The notes under the pieces were generated by a model. It was given only the letters and a program-made list of their open reading frames with translations. It had not been told where the DNA came from and ran no database searches. From contig NZ_PKQQ01000012.1 in the NCBI RefSeq assembly GCF_002893095.1, positions 53,245 through 117,244 on the forward strand: DNA of 64,000 nt, in the 5' to 3' direction. Numbering within the stretch: the first letter of the stretch is position 1; each line of letters starts with the position of its first letter. Below are positions 18,166-26,788 of this stretch, one piece after another. The translations under genes were made by a program, and so were the position numbers. The DNA comes from Stenotrophomonas sp. VV52. GTDB taxonomy: Bacteria; Pseudomonadota; Gammaproteobacteria; Xanthomonadales; Xanthomonadaceae.

Positions 18166-19368
18166 ATGCGCAGAGAAGACATTGCAGGGCCCCTTCGGGC
18201 CTACCTCACCCCGGTGGAGGGGCGCCCCAATCTGCTGGCAATGAGCCCCCCGCCAACACCTCGGCGGCTCCCAGCTGGGCACTCAGCGTCATTCAGCCTG
18301 ATGGCCAATGCAAACTCAGCCCTTGACCGGCTTGGCGATGCCATGCGGCATTGGCCCGCGCCTGAGTTGGTGACACGGACGCTGGCGCGCCGGGAGGCGG
18401 TACAGAGCTCCCAGATCGAAGGCACCCAGACCGACCTGGATCAGCTGCTCGTCTATGAAGCCACGTTGGGCATGGACGGCCTGCCAGTCGATGTACTGGT
18501 GACCGAGCGATATGTCCAAGCGCTTCAGCATGGCTTGAACGCGGTCAGGGAAGGCGGCAGGGCCGCGCTGAACCTCGAGCTGGTCAACCAGCTGCACGCA
18601 ATGCTGATGCGGGACGCTCCCGACGATTTCCCTAAAGGCGTCTATCGAAAGGAACAGGCCATCATCGCCGCGCTTGGCAGCCGGCCGGAAGATGCGCGTT
18701 TCATTCCTTCCCCGCCGGACAGGATTGAAGCGGCCATGCAGGAACTGGAGCGCTCAATGCTTCAGTACGAACGGCAAGAAGAAGAGCAGGGCGAGTTGAT
18801 CGTGATAGCGCAGCTGGCCATCGCGCATGCGCAGTTCGAAACGATCCATCCCTACAAGGATGGCAATGGTCGAACCGGCAGATTGTTGATGCCGCTGATC
18901 CTCGCCGCCGAGGGCTATCCGCCTCTGTACCTGTCCGGTGCACTGCTGCGCAGCAAGGATGCGTACTACGACGCGCTCAACCAGGTGCAGATCAAGGGCA
19001 ACTGGGCACCTTGGATGGACATGGTGTGCAAGGCGATCGTGGAATCGGCAAACGACGCGATATCGATTGCCGACGATATGACCACGTTGGCGAAAAAGTG
19101 GGCCGAACAGATGCAGGGCTACCGCCGTGACTCGGTCGCCCATCGCCTTCCCAGCCTGCTCATCGGGCATCCTGTGGTGACCGCGTCGCAGGTTGCTGCG
19201 TTGCTGGGCGTTTCGGAGCGCTCTGCCCTGACCGGCATCTATGCGCTGGAGAAAGAAGGCGTGCTGGTACAGGGGGACGAGCGCAAGTGGGGGCGAACCT
19301 ACCATGCGAAGGCGGTACTTGATCGGCTCAACCAGTTGCCTGCGCCGCCGAAAATACGCGCTTGGTGA
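18166..19368 (+). CDS. Class II Fic family protein with C-terminal winged-helix
   Basis: The 400-residue protein carries the Fic catalytic motif HPYKDGNGRTGRLL starting at His228 and, near the N-terminus, the inhibitory motif SSQIEG (Ser81, Glu85, Gly86). Ser/Thr-xxx-Glu-Gly is the auto-inhibitory helix of class II Fic enzymes. Fic proteins usually AMPylate hydroxyl groups on target proteins. The C-terminal ~80 residues (VVTASQVAALLGVSERSAL, YALEKEGVLVQ) form a winged helix-turn-helix, as in solo Fic proteins such as Shewanella SO_4266. No separate antitoxin gene is adjacent. Two palindromes sharing a half-site lie just upstream and could be its own operator. Target protein unknown. Confidence 0.9.
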   Translation: MRREDIAGPLRAYLTPVEGRPNLLAMSPPPTPRRLPAGHSASFSLMANANSALDRLGDAMRHWPAPELVTRTLARREAVQSSQIEGTQTDLDQLLVYEATLGMDGLPVDVLVTERYVQALQHGLNAVREGGRAALNLELVNQLHAMLMRDAPDDFPKGVYRKEQAIIAALGSRPEDARFIPSPPDRIEAAMQELERSMLQYERQEEEQGELIVIAQLAIAHAQFETIHPYKDGNGRTGRLLMPLILAAEGYPPLYLSGALLRSKDAYYDALNQVQIKGNWAPWMDMVCKAIVESANDAISIADDMTTLAKKWAEQMQGYRRDSVAHRLPSLLIGHPVVTASQVAALLGVSERSALTGIYALEKEGVLVQGDERKWGRTYHAKAVLDRLNQLPAPPKIRAW

Positions 19369-19372
19369 GGCA

Positions 19373-19395
19373 AGCCGGGCAGAGCCCGGCTCTAC
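19373..19395 (-). repeat. GTAG palindrome after fic
   Basis: On the minus strand it reads GTAG then AGCCGGGC and its complement. It lies between the convergent fic and phhA genes and could end both transcripts. Confidence 0.85.
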
Positions 19396-19410
19396 CCCGA
19401 TACGCGCGAA

Positions 19411-20307
19411 TCAGACGTCGCCGCCGTCCGCCCAGCCCTCACCGGTGCCCTTCTGGAACACGCGGTCGCCGTCCTGCACGTCACCGGCTGGCAGGTGCTC
19501 CTGCGCTTCCAGCGCCGCATAGATCGGCGTGAAGTCCGGCGAAGTGGCCTCCATCAACTGCTCGTAGCTGTCGATGACGAAGTAGGTCTTCTGGAACGTA
19601 TCGATGCGGTACTTGGTGCGCATGATCCGCTCCAGGTCGAACCCGATCCGGTTCGGCGCGGCCGATTCCAGCGAGTACAGCGACTCGCCCTTGGACGAGA
19701 CGATGCCGGCCCCGTAGATGCGCAGGCCTTCCGGCGTGTTGATCAGGCCGAACTCCACCGTGTACCAGTACAGGCGGGTGAGGTGCTGCAGCGCTTCGGG
19801 GCCGATGGCGTGGGCTTTGACGCCGCCACGGCCGTAGGCGGCCATGTAGTCGGCGAACACCGGGTTCATCAGCAGCGGTACGTGGCCGAACAGGTCGTGG
19901 AACATGTCCGGTTCGGCGATGTAGTCGATCTGGTCGGGACGGCGGATCCACCAGGTCACCGGGAAGCGGCGGTTGGCCAGGTGGTCGAAGAAATCCAGTT
20001 CCGGCAGCAGGCCTTCAACGCCTACCAGGGTCCAGCCGGTGGCGGCGCCCAGCACTTCGTTGAGCTGGTCGAAGCGCGGAATCATGTGCGCGTTCATGCC
20101 CATCTCGTCCTGCGCCTGCAGGAACTCCCGGCTGGCACGGCCCTCGAGCAGCTCACGCTGGCGCTGGTACAGGGTGCTCCAGGTGGCGTGGTCGTCGGCG
20201 CTGTAGCTCTCCCACGGTTGTTCCACCACGGCGGTGGTGTACACCGGCACGTAGCCCTTGTCGGTCTGCTGGTGTTCGACGCGGCGCGGGGCGGTGGCGG
20301 TTTCCAT
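19411..20307 (-). CDS. phhA: Phenylalanine 4-monooxygenase
   Basis: The 298-residue enzyme matches bacterial phenylalanine hydroxylases. Iron ligands lie in DMFHDLFGHVP, and LYWYTVEFGL and RIYGAGIVSSKGE are family landmarks. It hydroxylates phenylalanine to tyrosine with tetrahydropterin and oxygen in the cytoplasm. The start at 20307 is preceded by AGGAG; an in-frame ATG at 20331 would overlap the probable promoter. It diverges from an Lrp/AsnC gene across about 130 bases, and that regulator probably controls it, as Lrp-type genes next to amino-acid catabolic genes often do. Confidence 0.95.
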   Translation of the reverse strand: METATAPRRVEHQQTDKGYVPVYTTAVVEQPWESYSADDHATWSTLYQRQRELLEGRASREFLQAQDEMGMNAHMIPRFDQLNEVLGAATGWTLVGVEGLLPELDFFDHLANRRFPVTWWIRRPDQIDYIAEPDMFHDLFGHVPLLMNPVFADYMAAYGRGGVKAHAIGPEALQHLTRLYWYTVEFGLINTPEGLRIYGAGIVSSKGESLYSLESAAPNRIGFDLERIMRTKYRIDTFQKTYFVIDSYEQLMEATSPDFTPIYAALEAQEHLPAGDVQDGDRVFQKGTGEGWADGGDV

Positions 20308-20434
20308 CACGGAGGACTCCTGGAAGGTCATCCGTTGATGCTAGGGCAGGGGACGCGCAAGAGGCTTGCAAAGTTGCACGGATATGCCGACGTGGCGCAA
20401 TATCGTTGCGTCCATTCAATGTTGCGGAGCAGCA

Positions 20435-20917
20435 ATGTCCGGGGATAACCAGTTCGACCGCACGGATCTGCGTCTCCTGGCGGAGATCCAGCAACACGGC
20501 CGCGCCACCAACGCCGAACTGGCGGCGCGGGTGAACCTGTCCCCGTCGGCCTGCCTGCGGCGGGTCCAGCGGCTGGAAACCGAAGGGGTGATCGCCGGTT
20601 ACGGCGCGCGCCTGGAGCCCCGGCGGATCGGCCTGGGCCTGCAGGCATTCGTGCGCGTGCAGCTGGAGAAGCACGACCAGCACGCCATCGGGGTGTTCGC
20701 CGAGAGCGTGGTGGAGTGGGATGAGGTGGTGGCCTGCCATGCGCTCACCGGCGACATGGACTACCTGCTGCACATCTACGTGCGCGACCTGGAGCACTTC
20801 TCCAGCTTCCTGCTGGACAAGCTGCTCAACGCGGCCGGGGTGGCCGACGTGAACTCCAGTTTCGTGCTGCGCACGGTGAAGGATTTCCGGGCGCTGCCGT
20901 TGTCGCAGCTGGAGTGA
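20435..20917 (+). CDS. Lrp/AsnC-family transcriptional regulator
   Basis: The 160-residue protein has the N-terminal winged helix-turn-helix (DLRLLAEIQQHGRATNAELA, NLSPSACLRRVQRLE) and the C-terminal RAM/ligand-binding domain (CHALTGDMDYLLHIYVRDL) of Lrp proteins. These form octamers that respond to amino acids. Its divergent position to phhA suggests a response to phenylalanine or tyrosine. It has the usual length and no extra domains. It ends 10 bases before the convergent patatin gene. Confidence 0.93.
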   Translation: MSGDNQFDRTDLRLLAEIQQHGRATNAELAARVNLSPSACLRRVQRLETEGVIAGYGARLEPRRIGLGLQAFVRVQLEKHDQHAIGVFAESVVEWDEVVACHALTGDMDYLLHIYVRDLEHFSSFLLDKLLNAAGVADVNSSFVLRTVKDFRALPLSQLE

Positions 20918-20926
20918 TGCGGCGCG

Positions 20927-21925
20927 TTACGCGCACTTCTCCTTGCGCCCCATCAGCTTGCCAACGCGCGAGGGTTCCTCGCACTTCGGTGCGGGCGGCG
21001 GCGGTGCAATCGCCGCGGCGCGCGCGCGCTGCAGCTGCTGGATCTTGGTGCGGATCTGCGGCATCGCGGCCATCGCGGCCTTCTCGCCTTCCAGGATCGC
21101 GTTGTTGCGCTGGCTGAAATCGGCCGCGCCGATGTCCAGCACCTTGGGCCGGATGATGATGTCCGCACGTGCCAGTTCCTGTTCGCCCAGGCGCTGGCCC
21201 ATGATCGAGATGGACTGGTTGACGATGCCCAGCATGCCGGTCGGCGCCTTGCCGCTGGCCTTGCTGGAGATGTCCACGGCAATCACGAAGTCGGCGCCCA
21301 GCTGGCGCGCGGCGTCCACCGGCACCGGGCTGACCACGCCACCATCCACGAACATGTTGCTGCCGATCTTTACCGGCTCGAACACGCCGGGAATGCTGCT
21401 GGAGGCGCGTACGGCCTGGCCGACGTTGCCGCGCACGAACACCGCGCGGTCGCCGGTGTCCAGGTTGGTGGCCACGGCGGCGAACGGCTTCTTCAGTTTC
21501 TCCGCTGGGCGGTTGTCGACCTGCGCGTTGACGTAGTCCTGCAGCTTCTGGCCCTGCACCAGCCCACCGGAGAACAGGCGCACGTCGCGGATGCTGGCTT
21601 CATCCAGTGCGACGGCCTTGGACTGCATCTGGAACGCGTCCATGCCGCTGGCGTACAGCGCACCGACCACGCTGCCGGCGCTGGTGCCGGAAACGACCAC
21701 CGGCTCGAAGCCGTTGGCTTCCAGCATCTTGATCACGCCGATGTGGGCGAAGCCCTTGGCCGCGCCGCCGCCGAGCGCAATGCCGATCTTCACCGGCTTG
21801 GCCTGCGCGGCCGGCACCACCACCGGGGTGACCGGGACAGGGCGGGTGTTCTCACCACCGCAGCCGGCCAGCAGGCCGAGCAGGGCAACGGACAACGTCA
21901 GGCGGGTGCGGCGGAAGGCAGTCAT
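20927..21925 (-). CDS. Patatin-like phospholipase lipoprotein
   Basis: The 332-residue protein has a lipoprotein signal with lipobox LLAGC at ~18-22 and a short Pro/Val-rich linker. The patatin domain shows the oxyanion GGGAAKG, the nucleophile in GTSAGS and the catalytic Asp in FVDGGVV. RssA-type proteins of this family are membrane-tethered serine hydrolases, presumably acting on phospholipids. The C-terminal ~40 residues are basic and Ala/Pro-rich (QRARAAAIAPPPPAPK). The start at 21925 gives the signal peptide. GTAG palindromes lie in its 5' flank. Confidence 0.9.
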   Translation of the reverse strand: MTAFRRTRLTLSVALLGLLAGCGGENTRPVPVTPVVVPAAQAKPVKIGIALGGGAAKGFAHIGVIKMLEANGFEPVVVSGTSAGSVVGALYASGMDAFQMQSKAVALDEASIRDVRLFSGGLVQGQKLQDYVNAQVDNRPAEKLKKPFAAVATNLDTGDRAVFVRGNVGQAVRASSSIPGVFEPVKIGSNMFVDGGVVSPVPVDAARQLGADFVIAVDISSKASGKAPTGMLGIVNQSISIMGQRLGEQELARADIIIRPKVLDIGAADFSQRNNAILEGEKAAMAAMPQIRTKIQQLQRARAAAIAPPPPAPKCEEPSRVGKLMGRKEKCA

Positions 21926-21972
21926 GGGCAGCAGATAAGTGAATGGGGACCTTGAAGGTCGCCAGCATACCG

Positions 21973-21995
21973 GTAGTGCCGGCCGTCGGCCGGCA
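21973..21995 (+). repeat. GTAG palindrome (TGCCGGCC subtype)
   Basis: GTAG followed by TGCCGGCCG and its near-complement. It lies upstream of the patatin gene. Confidence 0.8.
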
Positions 21996-22054
21996 ACCGG
22001 GCAATGTCGTTTAGCCGGGCGCGGGGTGGATTGCGGCGTTGGCAGGGTCAGACG

Positions 22055-22078
22055 GGGACACGCGTGGCGTGTCACTAC
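22055..22078 (-). repeat. GTAG palindrome (ACACGC subtype)
   Basis: Minus-strand GTAG followed by TGACACGCC and its near-complement. It lies 35 bases before the GAAA-capped terminator. Confidence 0.75.
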
Positions 22079-22111
22079 GAATTGAGCCTTCGCCCGTCCT
22101 GGGGCCTGGGT

Positions 22112-22140
22112 AAAAAAGAGGCCCGCTTTCGCGGGCCTCT
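22112..22140 (-). terminator. Rho-independent terminator for a minus-strand transcript
   Basis: On the minus strand a 10-bp perfect stem AGAGGCCCGC, loop GAAA and complement is followed by six T. It lies 120 bases past the stop of the PemK-like gene and would end that transcript or a short RNA. Confidence 0.85.
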
Positions 22141-22142
22141 CG

Positions 22143-22183
22143 GTGCCTTTCGGCCAAATGTACTGCGTGTGCCTTTCGGCCAA
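22143..22183. repeat. 15-bp direct repeat, each copy a GAAA-capped mini-hairpin on the minus strand
   Basis: GTGCCTTTCGGCCAA occurs at 22143-22157 and 22169-22183. On the minus strand each contains GCC-GAAA-GGC, matching the tetraloop of the adjacent terminator. Confidence 0.7.
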
Positions 22184-22260
22184 CGACTGAAGTCTAGATC
22201 CTTCGATCATGCTGTGCAAGGACGGATGCGTCGGCCAACATTCTAAAAAACTATTTAATA

Positions 22261-22839
22261 TCAATATGTTGAAGACGCTTCATCGGGTTCCAACGGTCGA
22301 GGAGCAGGCCTATCTTTACGGCCTGTTTGCGACACTACGTTCAAAGAGTCCAGAAGACCTTGGCAGCCAATTGCCCTGATCACTGCCCGCTGGATGGAAG
22401 CCAAGCAGTCCTCCGAAACCCTGGGCGGCGGCGAACCGCGTCGATTCAGCGGTCTGAGGCGATTGCGGTCTACCGTCTGGATCATGTTGGATTTGGCCCA
22501 GCAGGTCGCGGCGTCTCCGTACCGGGCGAGACCAGGTAGATCCGACCGCGCCAAGCGGACGTGCAGCCCTCTTGCTTCGCCCGCTTTTCGCGGGTTGCTG
22601 TGACAGTCCTGCGTGGTGCTGATGGGAACTACCAGATACTGGCCTTTGTGGTCGCCAAGGATCACCACGGGCCGCGGCTTCTGGATCTCATAGGGAATCG
22701 GACCTTGGAACTCAGTCCTCGTGAACTCGGTTCTGCCACTGTCATCTCTCAGGACGGGAGCGCCTTCTGCATCAAGCAGCGGCCTGTACCTTCCAAAAAG
22801 ACATTCATGGATCTCGCCCCGCTTTATTCGGGAGTTCAT
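22261..22839 (-). CDS. PemK/MazF-like protein, no partner antitoxin
   Basis: The 192-residue protein starts with KRGEIHECLFG and has KPRPVVILG and YLVVPIST, the beta-barrel core pattern of PemK/MazF endoribonucleases. It has an unusually long insert (~45 residues) between the first strand and the RPVVIL strand, and a C-terminal extension rich in Arg/Pro. No antitoxin frame of 60 codons or more lies upstream on this strand. The local base composition is visibly more AT-rich than the flanks, which with the orphan state suggests horizontal acquisition. Function as an RNase is inferred and could be lost. Confidence 0.55.
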   Translation of the reverse strand: MNSRIKRGEIHECLFGRYRPLLDAEGAPVLRDDSGRTEFTRTEFQGPIPYEIQKPRPVVILGDHKGQYLVVPISTTQDCHSNPRKAGEARGLHVRLARSDLPGLARYGDAATCWAKSNMIQTVDRNRLRPLNRRGSPPPRVSEDCLASIQRAVIRAIGCQGLLDSLNVVSQTGRKDRPAPRPLEPDEASSTY

Positions 22840-23310
22840 CGCTACGCCCTTGATATTTTCCGCCGGGTTGTAGCACCGGTTGACTCCGGGAGCAGGTACT
22901 GCCGCACCGTTCGATCATGATCCACGTTGCACCTGACGGGTCCAAGGGTGGGGAAGCACCGCTGAAAACGGTCGTTTGCGAGGCTGCGGAGTCAGACTGC
23001 TGGAGTTGTTCCGCGGGGAAGCGCGATGTCGTCGTTGGCTACCTCGGCAACAACACTGCGCGTACCCTGTCCGTATCCCGCGAATGATGGCAGCTCAGCA
23101 GCAGTGCCAGTAACCCTGGTGGCAGATGCCGCACGAGGGAGATAAGTGCTGGTCACTACCTGAAGACATTCAGTTTGGTCCGCATCCGGTTTTACATTTC
23201 CGGCCCCGGATCTTGGTAATCAATGACCCGCATTTGCGACGCTGTTGTTGTACTGCAACAATTGTCTGGTAGCGCCGGTCCACCACCCCTCCCAACACAG
23301 CCTAATCGCC
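22840..23310. other. AT-richer intergenic region between the PemK-like gene and the TonB receptor gene
   Basis: No convincing gene is seen in 470 bases. A 56-codon plus-strand frame at 22917-23087 lacks a ribosome site. TTGTTG and CAACAA (23245-23250, 23256-23261) form a small palindrome close to the receptor start and could be part of its control region. Confidence 0.5.
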
Positions 23311-25578
23311 ATGTTCTCGAACCGCACTGCCCACGGCCGTACTCCGTCCGTGCACCCCCTCGTTCTTGCTCTTGCCGCACTGCTGCCATTGACGGCCGCA
23401 GCCCAGGATGCCCCCGCCACCAAGGATCCGGTCGCGCTCGATACCCTGCAGGTCACGGCGCAGCGCCGTGTGGAAAACGCCAAGGACGTGCCGGTGTCGA
23501 TCTCCGCCATCCAGGGCGAGAAGCTCGACGTACTCGGTTCGGCCGGTGACGACATCCGCTTCCTGTCGGCGCGCGTGCCGAGCCTGAACATCGAATCGTC
23601 CTACGGTCGTGCCTTCCCGCGCTTCTACATCCGCGGCCTGGGCAATACCGATTTCGATCTGAATGCCTCGCAGCCGGTGTCGCTGGTGTATGACGACGTG
23701 GTGCAGGAAAGCCCGCTGCTCAAGGGCTTCCCGCTGTTCGACCTGGCCGGCGTGGAAGTGCTGCGCGGCCCGCAGGGCACCCTGTTCGGGCGCAACACCC
23801 CGGCCGGCGTGGTCAAGTTCGACTCGGCCCGTCCCTCGCAGGATGCCGATGGGTACGTGAAGGTCTCCTACGGCACCTACGACACCTGGAACACCCAGGC
23901 CGCCTACGGTGGTCCGCTGACCGACCGCTGGTCCGCACGCGTGTCGGCGCTGTACCAGCGCCGCGACAACTACGTCGACAACACCCGCCCGAACGCCCCG
24001 GCCGAGGGCTTTGAAGGCTATGACGAAGCCGCTGGCCGCGTGCAGTTCCTGTACGAAGGCGACGAGTTCGAAGCGCTGTTCAACCTGCACAAGCGCAAGC
24101 TCAACGGCACCGCGCGCCTGTTCCGCGCCAACATCATCCAGCCGGGCAGCAATGCGCTGGTGGAAGATTTCGACCGCGACAAGGTGTCCAAGGACGGGCA
24201 GAACTTCTCGGAACTGGAAACCTGGGGCGGCAGCGCACGCCTGCAGTGGAACCTGGGCAGCGTGACCCTGCACTCGATCACCGGCTATGAAACCGCCGAG
24301 TCGCTCAACCATGGCGATATCGACGGCGGCTACGGCGCCAGCTTCCTGGGTGCCGGCAACTACGGCCCGGGCTTCATTCCGTTCCCGTCCGAGTCGGCCG
24401 ACGGCCTGCCGCACCACCGCCAGTGGACCCAGGAATTCCGCGTGGAATCCAACGAGTGGGGCCGCTTCGACTGGCAGGCCGGCGTGTTCTACTTCGATGA
24501 AGACGTCACCATCGACAGCTTCAACTACGACTCGCTGACCCCGGGCAACCCGCAGACCGGCCACGCCGTGCAGAGCCAGCGCAACAAGGCCTGGGCGGCG
24601 TTCGCCTCCGGCGACTTCGACGTCACCGACAAGTTCAAGCTGCGTGGCGGCGTGCGCTATACGCAGGACAAGAAGGACTTCACCGCCAGCGTGCTGCAGG
24701 CCGTGCCGGGTGGCACGCCGGTAAGCGGTCCGTACATCGCCAATACCGATGTCGATGACGTGAGCTGGGACCTGAGCGGTGTCTACCAGATCACCGACAA
24801 CGTCAACACCTACGCACGCGTGGCCAAGGGCTTCCGCGCCCCGTCCATCCAGGGCCGCCTGGCCTTCGGTGGCGTGTCGCAGGCCGACTCGGAGAAGGTG
24901 ATTTCGTACGAAGTGGGCGTCAAGGCCGACCTGTTCGACCGTCGCGCGCGCCTGGGCTTCAACATCTTCCGTTACAACGTCGATGGCCAGCAGTTGATCG
25001 CGGTGGGCGGCAGCAACAACACCGCCACCCTGCTCAACGCCGACAAGACCATCGGCCAGGGCGCGGAGCTGGACTTCGAGGCCTACCTGACCGACCACGT
25101 GCTGTTGACCCTGGGCAGCAGCTACAACGACACCGAGATCAAGGACCGCGACCTGGCGGTGGCGATCTGCGGTGGGGGCTGCACCATCACCGACCCGACC
25201 ACGGTGATCAACGGCGGCACCTACGCGCTGGTCAACGGCAACCCGCTGCCGCAGGCGCCGAAGTGGATCCACAACATGACCCTGCGCGCCGGCTTCCCGC
25301 TCAGCGACGCCAGCGAACTGTATGTGTACACCGACTGGGCCTACCGCAGCCCGGTGAACTTCTTCCTGTACGAGTCGCCGGAATTCCGCAGCCGCTCGTC
25401 GCTGGAAGGCGGCCTGCGCCTGGGCTACAACTGGGAATACGGCCAGTACGACGTGGCGGTGTTCGGCCGCAACCTGACCAACCAGACCCGCGTGGTCGGC
25501 GCGATCGACTTCAACAACCTGACCGGCTTCCTCAACGAGCCGCGTACGTTTGGCGTGGAGTTCACCGCGAAGTTCTGA
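23311..25578 (+). CDS. TonB-dependent outer-membrane receptor
   Basis: A 755-residue protein with a signal peptide (cleaved near TAAAQD, ~30). It has a TonB-box-like DTLQVTAQRR, the plug domain (VPVSISAIQGEKLDVLG, VLRGPQGTLFGRNTPAGVV) and a 22-strand barrel ending in the outer-membrane signature VEFTAKF. The FecA-type N-terminal signalling domain is absent. It imports a bulky substrate using the proton-motive force via TonB. There is no adjacent transport gene to name the ligand. It is monocistronic, followed by a strong terminator. Confidence 0.93.
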   Translation: MFSNRTAHGRTPSVHPLVLALAALLPLTAAAQDAPATKDPVALDTLQVTAQRRVENAKDVPVSISAIQGEKLDVLGSAGDDIRFLSARVPSLNIESSYGRAFPRFYIRGLGNTDFDLNASQPVSLVYDDVVQESPLLKGFPLFDLAGVEVLRGPQGTLFGRNTPAGVVKFDSARPSQDADGYVKVSYGTYDTWNTQAAYGGPLTDRWSARVSALYQRRDNYVDNTRPNAPAEGFEGYDEAAGRVQFLYEGDEFEALFNLHKRKLNGTARLFRANIIQPGSNALVEDFDRDKVSKDGQNFSELETWGGSARLQWNLGSVTLHSITGYETAESLNHGDIDGGYGASFLGAGNYGPGFIPFPSESADGLPHHRQWTQEFRVESNEWGRFDWQAGVFYFDEDVTIDSFNYDSLTPGNPQTGHAVQSQRNKAWAAFASGDFDVTDKFKLRGGVRYTQDKKDFTASVLQAVPGGTPVSGPYIANTDVDDVSWDLSGVYQITDNVNTYARVAKGFRAPSIQGRLAFGGVSQADSEKVISYEVGVKADLFDRRARLGFNIFRYNVDGQQLIAVGGSNNTATLLNADKTIGQGAELDFEAYLTDHVLLTLGSSYNDTEIKDRDLAVAICGGGCTITDPTTVINGGTYALVNGNPLPQAPKWIHNMTLRAGFPLSDASELYVYTDWAYRSPVNFFLYESPEFRSRSSLEGGLRLGYNWEYGQYDVAVFGRNLTNQTRVVGAIDFNNLTGFLNEPRTFGVEFTAKF

Positions 25579-25602
25579 TCGCGGTGTGATCGGATGAAAC
25601 GA

Positions 25603-25636
25603 GAACGGCGCGGAGAGATCCGCGCCGTTCTTGTTT
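25603..25636 (+). terminator. Rho-independent terminator after the TonB receptor gene
   Basis: An 11-bp perfect stem GAACGGCGCGG with its complement, loop AGAGAT, followed by TTGTTT. It also lies beyond the convergent phosphatase gene. Confidence 0.9.
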
Positions 25637-25639
25637 ACG

Positions 25640-26479
25640 TCACAGCGCGCTGGCGGGCCTGATCTTCAGCACGCTCTCTTCGGCCGCGCAGTCGCGGCTT
25701 GAACCCACGCCAGCTTTCCGTGCCGCCGCGATTTCCTTGCGGGCGGCCAGCAGGTCACTCTGGAACGCGGCGTTGTCATGCAGCCGCGCCACCGCCGCCG
25801 CACCCATGAACCGGCCTTCCAGGATGTCGCTCTGCCAGTGCACGTTGCACACCAGCCGGCTTTCGCCGTAATTGCGGCCGCGTGCCTGGATCGCATCGGC
25901 ACGCTCGGGCACGATTTCCGAGAGGATCAACGCCCAGGCCCAGCCGATCGAGGTATGGCCGGAGGGGTAGGAGCCGTTCTTGCGCAGGCCGTCCTCATCG
26001 TCCGGCGTGCAGGTCGGTTCGCCATTGACCATGAACGGGCGTGAGCGCTGGTACTGGTGCTTGGCCGCGCGCGTGGCAGCGCTGGCGTCGATCCGGCTGC
26101 GCTCGAGCAGGCGGTACAGCGCCGGGGTCTTCCCTGCATCCACATCCAGCCCGATCGCGCAGCTGAACTGGTTGGCGCCTTCCGGGAAGCCCAGTTCGGC
26201 GTCGCGGTGCGCCTGCTCCCAGCGCGGGCTGCCGCGCAGCGCGCGGGCCTCGCGGCTGACCTGCTCATCCAACGCAAATCCGGCCGACCCCGCCACCGGC
26301 GGCGCCGGCACCAGCGCCAGGCTGGCCGGCACGGCATCGGCGGCAAGGTAGCCCACTGCCTTGGTCACCACCGTGGCCTCCACCGGCGTGGCCGGGGCCG
26401 GCGCCGAGGCGCAGCCCGCCAGAACCGCCAGCAGGGCGGTGGTCAGCAGGGGACGGAGGAGGGCGGTGGCAGCAGGCAT
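25640..26479 (-). CDS. Class A non-specific acid phosphatase (PAP2 superfamily), lipoprotein-like
   Basis: The 279-residue protein carries all three parts of the acid phosphatase signature: KHQYQRSRP, GSYPSGHTS and SRLVCNVHWQSD, spaced as in PhoN/PhoC class A enzymes. A signal with lipobox-like LAGCAS (~18-23) suggests membrane anchoring, then an Ala/Pro linker. It would release phosphate from many phosphomonoesters in the periplasm or at the envelope. I chose the start at 26479, which begins the hydrophobic signal; an upstream in-frame Met at 26605 adds a basic stretch and is unlikely. Confidence 0.92.
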   Translation of the reverse strand: MPAATALLRPLLTTALLAVLAGCASAPAPATPVEATVVTKAVGYLAADAVPASLALVPAPPVAGSAGFALDEQVSREARALRGSPRWEQAHRDAELGFPEGANQFSCAIGLDVDAGKTPALYRLLERSRIDASAATRAAKHQYQRSRPFMVNGEPTCTPDDEDGLRKNGSYPSGHTSIGWAWALILSEIVPERADAIQARGRNYGESRLVCNVHWQSDILEGRFMGAAAVARLHDNAAFQSDLLAARKEIAAARKAGVGSSRDCAAEESVLKIRPASAL

Positions 26480-26788
26480 GGGCGGGTCTCGACGTGCGCG
26501 TGAAGCCGGCATGATCGCAGCTTCCAGCCCGCCTGCCAGCCGCCGCAGGTCATGCCGCCAGACCCGGCACGGCGCGCTGCGCCGCAGCAGTGGGATTCGT
26601 TTCAAATGCTACGAACCCGCGACTGGGTCACGGACTGCAATCGTCGCCCGACATAGCTTCTGCATCGGCGCCATCACTTGTCTGCCCGTTCCCGATCAAT
26701 GGAACCAATGCACAGGGCGCCAGCAATCAGGGGGAACCACCACCGGTAGAGCGGGGCTCTGCCCCGCTGCCCAAACGGAGACGAAAGA
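26480..26788. other. Intergenic region before the lipase gene
   Basis: No gene is seen. It holds the divergent promoter area and a GTAG palindrome immediately before the lipase ribosome site. A short stretch near 26605 with CGAACCC recalls a tRNA arm but no cloverleaf can be drawn. Confidence 0.5.
26746..26769 (+). repeat. GTAG palindrome in the lipase leader
   Basis: GTAG, then AGCGGGGC and its complement. It ends about 20 bases before the lipase start and just before GGAGACG, so it would fold in the 5' untranslated RNA. Confidence 0.85.

Noticed and set aside
22917..23087. 56-codon plus-strand frame with several cysteines upstream of the TonB receptor gene
   Set aside because: It has no ribosome site, no recognisable pattern and is not adjacent to a partner gene; left as non-coding.
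26590..26660. tRNA-like stretch with CGAACCC near the lipase gene
   Set aside because: No acceptor stem or cloverleaf can be formed.
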